Positions 6,181 to 10,635 of a stretch of DNA of 10,635 nt are shown piece by piece; positions within the stretch are counted from its first letter, which is position 1, and every line of letters starts with the position of its first letter. The stretch is from Prevotellaceae bacterium (GTDB lineage Bacteria > Bacteroidota > Bacteroidia > Bacteroidales > UBA932), in assembly GCA_031267155.1 (NCBI GenBank), contig JAIRZR010000238.1:1-10635 (forward strand), read 5' to 3'. Under the pieces are notes generated by a model. It had not been told where the DNA came from. It did not search any database and saw nothing but the letters and a program-made list of their open reading frames with translations. The position numbers and the translations under genes were made by a program.

Positions 6181-6846
6181 ATGTACGGTAATCCAATGTC
6201 GCAAATGCCTGTGGTAGTGAAAAATCTGCTGATCGTCAACGGACTGATGTTTTTGGCGCGCTATCTGTTTGAGGATTTCATGATTGGGACTTTTTCGCTT
6301 TTTTATCCGGCGTCTCCCCTGTTCAAGTTTTTCCAGCTGCTCACGCACATGTTCATGCATGCAGATCTGATGCATCTGTTTTTCAACATGTATGCTCTGT
6401 GGCTGTTTGGCGGCATGATAGAAAGAGTCTGGGGCGGCAGGAAATTCCTGATCTACTATCTTGTAACGGGACTGGGCGCTGCCTGCCTGCATTTGTTCAT
6501 CGAGTATCTGAAAATACAGAATCTGGATGTATATGAATATTCTAACAGTATACATCAAATATACGGAACTCCCATGCTGGGCGCCTCGGGAGCGGTATTC
6601 GGAGTTTTGCTTGCCTTCGGGATGATGTTCCCGAACACGGTACTGCAGCTCATAATCCCTCCAATACGCCTGAAAGCCATCTGGCTGGTAGTGATATACG
6701 GCGTACTGGAACTCTTTTTAGGCGTAACCCAGACAACAGTTGGAGTAGCGCATTTCGCGCATGTCGGCGGGATGCTGTTCGGTTATATCATGATAACATA
6801 CTGGAAATATCGTGGAACTCTGTTCCGGAATGATGATTATTTGTAA
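6181..6846 (+). CDS. Rhomboid family intramembrane serine protease
   Basis: Rhomboids cleave transmembrane helices inside the lipid bilayer. The 221-residue protein has about six hydrophobic spans and no extra soluble domain. The catalytic Ser136 lies in GASGAVFG (134-141). His194 in HVGGMLFG aligns with the catalytic His of the family, with His191 three residues earlier. The His65-x3-Asn69 pair in MHLFFNMY corresponds to the oxyanion-hole His and Asn of GlpG. Loop 1 carries ERVWGGRKFL, typical of the family. It starts 2 nt after yebC and ends 28 nt before atpE. Its substrate cannot be told from the sequence; the arrangement suggests shared transcription rather than a specific partner. Confidence 0.93.
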   Translation: MYGNPMSQMPVVVKNLLIVNGLMFLARYLFEDFMIGTFSLFYPASPLFKFFQLLTHMFMHADLMHLFFNMYALWLFGGMIERVWGGRKFLIYYLVTGLGAACLHLFIEYLKIQNLDVYEYSNSIHQIYGTPMLGASGAVFGVLLAFGMMFPNTVLQLIIPPIRLKAIWLVVIYGVLELFLGVTQTTVGVAHFAHVGGMLFGYIMITYWKYRGTLFRNDDYL

Positions 6847-6874
6847 TTTATTATATAATTAAATTTTAGTTAAA

Positions 6875-7123
6875 ATGATTTTAGGATTAATTCTCCTGCA
6901 GACAGCAGGAATCGCAAATGCAGGCGCAGCTATTGGAGCGGGACTTGCAATTGTGGGAGCGGCAACAGGTATAGGAAAAATAGGCTGTTCCGCGCTGGAA
7001 GCCATTGCGCGCCAGCCCGAAAAAACAAACGACATAAGGTCGAACATGATACTGGCGGCGGCGCTGATAGAAGGAGCTACTTTTTTCGCAATACTGGTGT
7101 GTATTCTGGCTTTAATATTGTAA
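6875..7123 (+). CDS. atpE: F-type ATP synthase subunit c
   Basis: Subunit c forms the rotor ring of Fo. The 82-residue hairpin has helix 1 (about residues 10-40, with Gly/Ala repeats such as GAAIGAGLAIVGAATGIG), the polar loop ARQPE at 45-49 that contacts the central stalk, and helix 2 (about 57-82) with the ion-carrying Glu66 in AALIEGATFF. The Na+-binding pattern (Gln in helix 1 and Ser/Thr right after the Glu) is missing: Ile33 and Gly67 occupy those places, so proton coupling is likely. No atpB lies upstream, where Bacteroidota normally have it; the rhomboid gene is there instead. The 28-nt gap upstream shows no promoter. Confidence 0.96.
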   Translation: MILGLILLQTAGIANAGAAIGAGLAIVGAATGIGKIGCSALEAIARQPEKTNDIRSNMILAAALIEGATFFAILVCILALIL

Positions 7124-7136
7124 TAACAGGATAGTT

Positions 7137-7634
7137 ATGGATCTTTTCAAACCGGATGCAGGACTGCTGTTCTGGATGTTGCTTTCGTTTGTGATACTGT
7201 TCGCCGTACTGCGGAAATATGCGTGGCCCGGCATTTTGAAGGGTATCAGCGAAAGAAACAGGCATATAGAAGAGGCTCTGGTATCGGCGCAGAAAGCAAA
7301 GGAACAGTTAGACAGGTTCCAGGCGGAAAGTCAGGAAATCATCTCCCATGCAAAGGAAGAGCAGATAAAAATATTGCAGGAAGGTAAAAAGATAAAGGAC
7401 TCTATTATCGTCGAAGCGAAAGAGCAGGCGCGCGCCGAAGCGGAAAAAATTATCGACGAGGCTCACAGGTTCATCGAAAAGCAAAGGCAGGAAGCGATGA
7501 AGGAAATTGACGGTAAAATAGCGAACCTGTCGGTGGATGTTGCAGAAATCATTCTCAAGAAAAAGCTGGAAGATGCGGAAGAACAGAGAGTCTATGCAAG
7601 GAAACTGGTAAGTAAAATAAGTGAAACAGTTTAA
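7137..7634 (+). CDS. atpF: F-type ATP synthase subunit b
   Basis: Subunit b is the peripheral stalk that anchors F1 to the membrane sector. The 165-residue protein has one N-terminal membrane span (about residues 9-27, GLLFWMLLSFVILFAVL) followed by the typical RKYAWPGI and ISERNRHIEEAL, then a long charged helix rich in Glu, Lys, Ala and Gln that should form the coiled-coil dimer, ending near AEIILKKKLEDAEEQR. It starts 13 nt after atpE and ends 12 nt before atpH, in the standard c-b-delta order. Length and composition are normal, with no sign of damage. Confidence 0.96.
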   Translation: MDLFKPDAGLLFWMLLSFVILFAVLRKYAWPGILKGISERNRHIEEALVSAQKAKEQLDRFQAESQEIISHAKEEQIKILQEGKKIKDSIIVEAKEQARAEAEKIIDEAHRFIEKQRQEAMKEIDGKIANLSVDVAEIILKKKLEDAEEQRVYARKLVSKISETV

Positions 7635-7646
7635 GAATCCCGAATA

Positions 7647-8204
7647 ATGAATACGGCAACCATCGGTACACTCTCATCGCGATATGCACGGGCGTTTTAC
7701 GATTATGCTGTGGATAACAGTGAAGAGGAAAAGGTTTATGACGAGATGAAGCTCCTGTCGAGCGTTTTTTTGTCTGTTCCCGAATTAAGGAAATTTTTGC
7801 AGAGTCCCGTTACTGCGCTGGACGCCAAGCTGCAGATACTGGAAACGGCTTCGGGAAGCAGCATCTCAAAGTGTTCGAAACATTTCTACGAATTTATTTT
7901 CGACAAGGAGAAGCATGATCTGCTGCTGTACATGGCATTAGCATACCTGTCCGTTTACCGGAAGGCAAAGAATCTCGTGCACGCGGACTTGATAACTGCG
8001 GCAGAGCCTGAAGACGGCTTTGTCGAAAGTATAAAACAGTACATTCTGAAAGAGTATAACGATGATACTGCTATTGAATTGTCAACGGTTCTGGATCCCG
8101 GCATAATCGGCGGGTTTATCCTGAACATCGACGGAAAACAGCTGGATTTAAGCGTTAAAGGAGAGTTAAATAATATACGTAAATCAATATTAAAAAAATT
8201 GTAA
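7647..8204 (+). CDS. atpH: F-type ATP synthase subunit delta
   Basis: Subunit delta caps the alpha3beta3 head and links it to subunit b. At 185 residues it is close to the usual length (E. coli 177). The N-terminal helical domain starts with the family hallmark SSRYARAFYDYAVD at 10-23 and includes LRKFLQSP. The C-terminal part carries the strand-turn motif DPGIIGGFILNIDGKQLDLS followed by ELNNIRKSIL. It is intact. In most Bacteroidota atpA and atpG follow, but here the next gene, only 3 nt on, is a DUF5606 protein. The alpha, gamma, beta, epsilon and a subunits must be encoded elsewhere. Confidence 0.95.
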   Translation: MNTATIGTLSSRYARAFYDYAVDNSEEEKVYDEMKLLSSVFLSVPELRKFLQSPVTALDAKLQILETASGSSISKCSKHFYEFIFDKEKHDLLLYMALAYLSVYRKAKNLVHADLITAAEPEDGFVESIKQYILKEYNDDTAIELSTVLDPGIIGGFILNIDGKQLDLSVKGELNNIRKSILKKL

Positions 8205-8207
8205 ACA

Positions 8208-8636
8208 ATGCAGACGGATTTGCAAAAAATCGTATCAATCGCCGGACAGCCGGGCTTGTACAGATATCTTTCCCAGGCTCGCCATGGGAGTATAGTGGAA
8301 AATATAAAAGACGGAAAACGGACATGTATTCCCGCTTCTGCAAAATTAAGTTCGCTGGCGGAGATAACCATCTATACCGAAAACAGCGACGATTTGCTGT
8401 TGAAAGAAATTCTTTTGAAGATCAGGGAGAAAACCGGCGGCGAAAAAGCAATATCGCATAAATCGTCTCCGGAGGAACTGATGGCTTATTTCGCAGAGAT
8501 TGTTCCTGATTATGACAGGGAAAAGGTCTTCCCGCATCATGTCAAAAAGATGATTGAATGGTATAATATCATGCAGGAAAATATGCTGCTCGATTTTGTA
8601 GAAGATAGACAGAAAGAAGAAGACGGGGACGGATAA
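8208..8636 (+). CDS. DUF5606 domain protein
   Basis: I recognise this 142-residue protein as a member of the Bacteroidota DUF5606 family from its start: LQKIVSIAGQPGLYRYLSQA at about 5-24, then IVENIKDGKRTCIPASAKLSSL and a TIYTE block. The second half is helical (SPEELMAYFAEIVPDYDREKVFPHHVKKMIEWYNI) and ends in an acidic tail (EEDGDG). The fold may include a small beta barrel followed by helices, but no function is known to me. It follows atpH by 3 nt and is the last gene before a convergent spacer, so it probably shares the ATP synthase transcript. No signal peptide or membrane span is present, so it should be cytoplasmic. Confidence 0.85.
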   Translation: MQTDLQKIVSIAGQPGLYRYLSQARHGSIVENIKDGKRTCIPASAKLSSLAEITIYTENSDDLLLKEILLKIREKTGGEKAISHKSSPEELMAYFAEIVPDYDREKVFPHHVKKMIEWYNIMQENMLLDFVEDRQKEEDGDG

Positions 8637-8657
8637 GTTGCCGAAGCCGGAAACTGA

Positions 8658-8821
8658 TCGCGGTATCCACCAAAACCTGCGACAAAACGGGACATATACG
8701 ACGATGGAGATTTTTATCAGTCGTATAAGCAATGCGGATATGCTGCTATACTGTTAGGATAGCTGCCGAACTTGGTTTCCATGTCCGCAATCCGAAGATC
8801 CGGGAAAAGCTTATAAAAGGT
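8658..8821 (+). pseudogene. Possible decayed coding remnant in the convergent spacer
   Basis: From 8658 one frame is open and reads protein-like (IYDDGDFYQSYKQCGYAAILL) up to TAG at 8760-8762. A frame shifted by +2 continues from 8756 as RIAAELGFHVRNPKIREKLIKG with no stop until it enters the opposing gene. Joining the two gives one plausible polypeptide of about 55 residues. The family is not recognised. This may be a relic of a small gene or chance; no start codon or ribosome site supports it as an intact gene. Confidence 0.3.
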
Positions 8822-8822
8822 A

Positions 8823-9815
8823 TTATTTATATTTCTGTTTCAGAGTTTCGATATCTTCAAGTCCCTCTCGGAAGATTATTTTTTCGGTAAAAGATTTAAT
8901 AAATCCCCACCCGTAAGCGTATAGTTGGATATAGCAGGCTATTACAGATAAAAGCGCAATGTGTATGCTTTTATTACGCGCCAGAGAATCAATAAATAAC
9001 AGCAGAGTGAAAAATACAATCGGAATCAGGAAGCATATCGAAAAAAAGGATAATATCAACAGCACGACGCTTCCCAAAGTGAAAATCGAAGGCAAGACAT
9101 GTACCGGTTTTAATGACTTGGGATATAGTTTATATAAGTTAATTCGGGCTATACCGAAAATGTTCACCTGTTTATAAAATTTTTTCAAACTGACTCTGCG
9201 TTTGTGGTAAACGAAAACGTCTCTGTACAGTTTTATGGGAAATTCTGCTTCCTTAATTCTCATACTCAAATCAATATCTTCCCCAAACATGTCTTTAAAT
9301 CCTCCAACGGCGCTGTACGCTTTGCGCGAAAAACCCATATTAAAAGTTCGGGGCATAAATTTTTCCATATTGACTTTTCCTCCGCGTATTCCTCCTGTAG
9401 TCCAGAACGAAGTCATGGCATAATTGATAGCCTTCTGGATATCGGAAAATGATTCATGAGCCTTATCGGGACCTCCAAAACAATCGGCATAGTTTATTTT
9501 CAATTCTTTTTCAAGAGTTTCGAAATAATAGGGAGGAATTATACAGTCCGAATCAAAAAATACAAAATACTCGCCCGAAGCGTTTTCCATTCCGGCATTT
9601 CGCGAATCGCTACGTCCGGTATTAGGTTTTGAAATATATTTGATGCATAATTGTTCCCTGTATTTATCCGCGATTTCGTTACTCGGTCTGCTTGAACCGT
9701 CCTCGACCAAAACAAGTTCAAAGTTTTTACTGCTTTGATTGCTTAGGCTGTTCAGCAATTCCTCAATTTCTTCGGGACGGTTATATACGGGAACGATTAT
9801 GCTAAAACGGAACAT
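8823..9815 (-). CDS. Family 2 glycosyltransferase with C-terminal membrane segments
   Basis: The 330-residue protein begins with the GT-A nucleotide-binding strand FSIIVPVYNRPEEI (4-17), then VEDGS (37-41), GRSDSRNAG (67-75) and the metal-binding FFDSD at 86-90. The acceptor region has GFSRKAYSAVGGF (161-173) and the catalytic-base motif GED at 178-180, followed by RVSLKKF. Hydrophobic segments at about 242-276 and 285-304 should anchor it in the inner membrane. Such enzymes add sugars from nucleotide donors to lipid-linked or surface polysaccharides; the donor and product cannot be inferred here. Its ATG directly abuts the TAA of the upstream 129-residue gene (TAA-ATG without a gap), implying translational coupling. 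No polysaccharide cluster is visible in the window. Confidence 0.92.
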   Translation of the reverse strand: MFRFSIIVPVYNRPEEIEELLNSLSNQSSKNFELVLVEDGSSRPSNEIADKYREQLCIKYISKPNTGRSDSRNAGMENASGEYFVFFDSDCIIPPYYFETLEKELKINYADCFGGPDKAHESFSDIQKAINYAMTSFWTTGGIRGGKVNMEKFMPRTFNMGFSRKAYSAVGGFKDMFGEDIDLSMRIKEAEFPIKLYRDVFVYHKRRVSLKKFYKQVNIFGIARINLYKLYPKSLKPVHVLPSIFTLGSVVLLILSFFSICFLIPIVFFTLLLFIDSLARNKSIHIALLSVIACYIQLYAYGWGFIKSFTEKIIFREGLEDIETLKQKYK

Positions 9816-10205
9816 TTATTCATCATCTCCCTCGCCTGCAAACGGTTCCGTATCGTCGTCCGGAAATTCGTCATCAACATTGTCAGGCTGTTCAAACAAT
9901 GCTTTTTCAACTTCTTCGATTTCGGAATCGATTTTCACATCAACTTTAATAAGATAATCCACGGTTTCCGTGTCCAATGTGATGGCATAAAAAAAATCTC
10001 CATCATTCTTATTCACCTTAATAAGGTAATCCGAATACCCTTTCGGATATTTTTCCTTAACTAAAAAAATCAGTTCCGGAGAAAGATTTCTATAGCTTAC
10101 TACCAGTTTTTTCTTCCCTGTACCGGCCTTTTTTCCCGTTTTACCGGTATTTTTTGAAGGTTCTTCCTTCGATTTTTTATTGTCTGTCAACCTTTTAGTA
10201 CTCAT
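9816..10205 (-). CDS. Small conserved-looking protein with basic start and acidic tail, function unknown
   Basis: This 129-residue protein has three zones. Residues 1-33 are Lys-rich and probably disordered. Residues about 34-93 form a compact domain with alternating strands and a helix (VVSYRNLSPELIFLVKEKYP, DYLIKVNKNDGDFFYAITLD, VDYLIKVDVKID). The last 35 residues are strongly acidic (DDEFPDDDTEPF). DYLIKV occurs twice, at 59-64 and 83-88, suggesting related strands. There is no signal peptide, membrane span or catalytic motif. I believe similar small proteins are widespread in Bacteroidales, but I cannot name a verified function. It is the first gene of a two-gene unit with the glycosyltransferase, stop and start touching. 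Confidence 0.8.
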   Translation of the reverse strand: MSTKRLTDNKKSKEEPSKNTGKTGKKAGTGKKKLVVSYRNLSPELIFLVKEKYPKGYSDYLIKVNKNDGDFFYAITLDTETVDYLIKVDVKIDSEIEEVEKALFEQPDNVDDEFPDDDTEPFAGEGDDE

Positions 10206-10252
10206 ATACTGTTTATATTTTTTTTACAATGATATTAAAGATTTTTAAATTC

Positions 10253-10260
10253 CAAAAATA
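10253..10260 (-). promoter_or_regulatory. Possible -7 element for the two-gene minus-strand unit
   Basis: On the minus strand TATTTTTG fits TAnnTTTG and lies 47 nt before the ATG at 10205. The expected -33 position shows only a weak match (TTTACGG about 20 nt upstream), so the call rests on one element in AT-rich DNA. Confidence 0.35.
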
Positions 10261-10284
10261 AATGAACATGAAGCCGTAAAAGTC

Positions 10285-10316
10285 GCGCAAAGTAAAAAAC
10301 TTTGTAAAACTTTGTG
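10285..10316. repeat. CAAAG/CTTTG repeat cluster
   Basis: CAAAGT (10288-10293) and ACTTTG (10299-10304) form a 6-bp stem with an AAAAA loop, and a further ACTTTGTG follows at 10309-10316. On the minus strand this reads ACAAAGTTTTACAAAG...ACTTTGCG, like intergenic CAAAG-type repeats known in Bacteroidota. Confidence 0.45.
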
Positions 10317-10327
10317 ATTAAAAAGCC

Positions 10328-10421
10328 GTGTACGACAAAAATCCGCATTTTCATTGTCCCTGGGACATTAATATCAATAAAAACTGTTTACCCCTCGCCA
10401 CAAGCATTTTAAGACTTGTAC
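10328..10421 (-). repeat. 94-bp dispersed repeat, copy B (inverted relative to copy A)
   Basis: Read on the minus strand it begins GTACAAGTCTTAAAATGCTT, passes through TTTATTGATATTAATG and ends AATGCGGATTTTTGTCGTAC, matching copy A at 5230-5325 at roughly three of four positions by eye. The central core is TGTCCC-A-GGGACA (10356-10368), a perfect dyad whose bases differ from those of copy A. The first stem is weakened by two mismatches (GTCTT and ATGCT). Confidence 0.7.
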
Positions 10422-10479
10422 ACGAGACCGTTTCGTAATCTGCTCCGAGTTTGCCGGCATGTCCTTTAAATCCTGAGAA

Positions 10480-10635
10480 TTATGCTCCAATTGTTTCCAT
10501 TCTGCATCCGGTGTCTAGGCTATGCCCATCAGGATGATTTTTCCGAGATATTGATTATAATACCGGCGGTCGTGTATCTGATTCATCGCTTCGTTGAGCA
10601 GAAGCTCGATTTTCTTTTCCGCATGGTATTTTATT
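10480..10635 (-). pseudogene. Frameshifted C-terminal remnant of an AAA-ATPase-like/PD-(D/E)XK family protein
   Basis: Entering from the right edge on the minus strand, the frame reads KYHAEKKIELLLNEAMNQIH then DRRYYNQYLGKIILMGIA to a TAG at 10517-10515. The neighbouring frame continues as LDTGCRMETIGA to TAA at 10482-10480. This pattern (a helical AMNQI segment, RYY..YLGK, ILMGIAF and a CRME-type tail) is the C-terminal end of the common Bacteroidota proteins with an AAA-ATPase-like domain followed by a PD-(D/E)XK nuclease-like domain. A single-base change near 10515-10518 breaks the end. Whether the rest of the gene is intact lies outside the window. Confidence 0.6.

Noticed and set aside
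6139..6558. 139-codon minus-strand frame
   Set aside because: It lies antisense to the rhomboid gene and has no motif; shadow of the real coding frame.

Overview
The window looks like chromosomal DNA of a member of the Bacteroidota, most likely a Bacteroidales species. The evidence is a DUF4492-cydA-cydB arrangement, a DUF5606 protein, several upstream elements matching the Bacteroidota -7 consensus TAnnTTTG, a near absence of usable Shine-Dalgarno sequences, and moderately AT-rich DNA with short hairpin repeats between genes. All of this was read by eye, with no database search.

Layout, left to right. Positions 1-379 are gene-free and hold two copies of a 20-bp hairpin repeat and, at 301-336, a strong terminator for the minus-strand operon that follows. 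Positions 380-3560 (minus strand) are a complete cytochrome bd quinol oxidase operon: promoter, DUF4492 small membrane protein, cydA, cydB, and a 37-residue single-span membrane protein in the place where E. coli has cydX. Positions 3561-5364 are a decayed accessory stretch with an internally deleted and frameshifted IS1-type transposase, a broken fragment resembling a phage tail tape-measure protein, and several dispersed repeats.

Positions 5365-8636 (plus strand) are a tightly packed run that looks like one operon: yebC, a rhomboid protease, ATP synthase c, b and delta subunits (atpE, atpF, atpH), and a DUF5606 protein. The ATP synthase genes stand without atpB upstream or atpA and atpG downstream, so the usual FoF1 cluster is split in this genome. 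Positions 8637-8822 are a convergent intergenic stretch with hints of decayed coding sequence. Positions 8823-10205 (minus strand) hold a GT2 glycosyltransferase directly abutting a small acidic-tailed protein of unknown function. Positions 10206-10635 hold dispersed repeats, including a diverged inverted copy of the repeat at 5230-5325, and the frameshifted tail of an AAA-ATPase-like/PD-(D/E)XK family protein running off the right edge.

Functionally the intact genes centre on membrane energetics: a high-affinity terminal oxidase and part of the FoF1 ATP synthase. The surrounding spacers are debris of mobile elements and short repeats. The least routine points are the split ATP synthase cluster, the two small single-span proteins bracketing cydAB, and the pair of inverted 95-bp repeats with a divergent but still foldable core.
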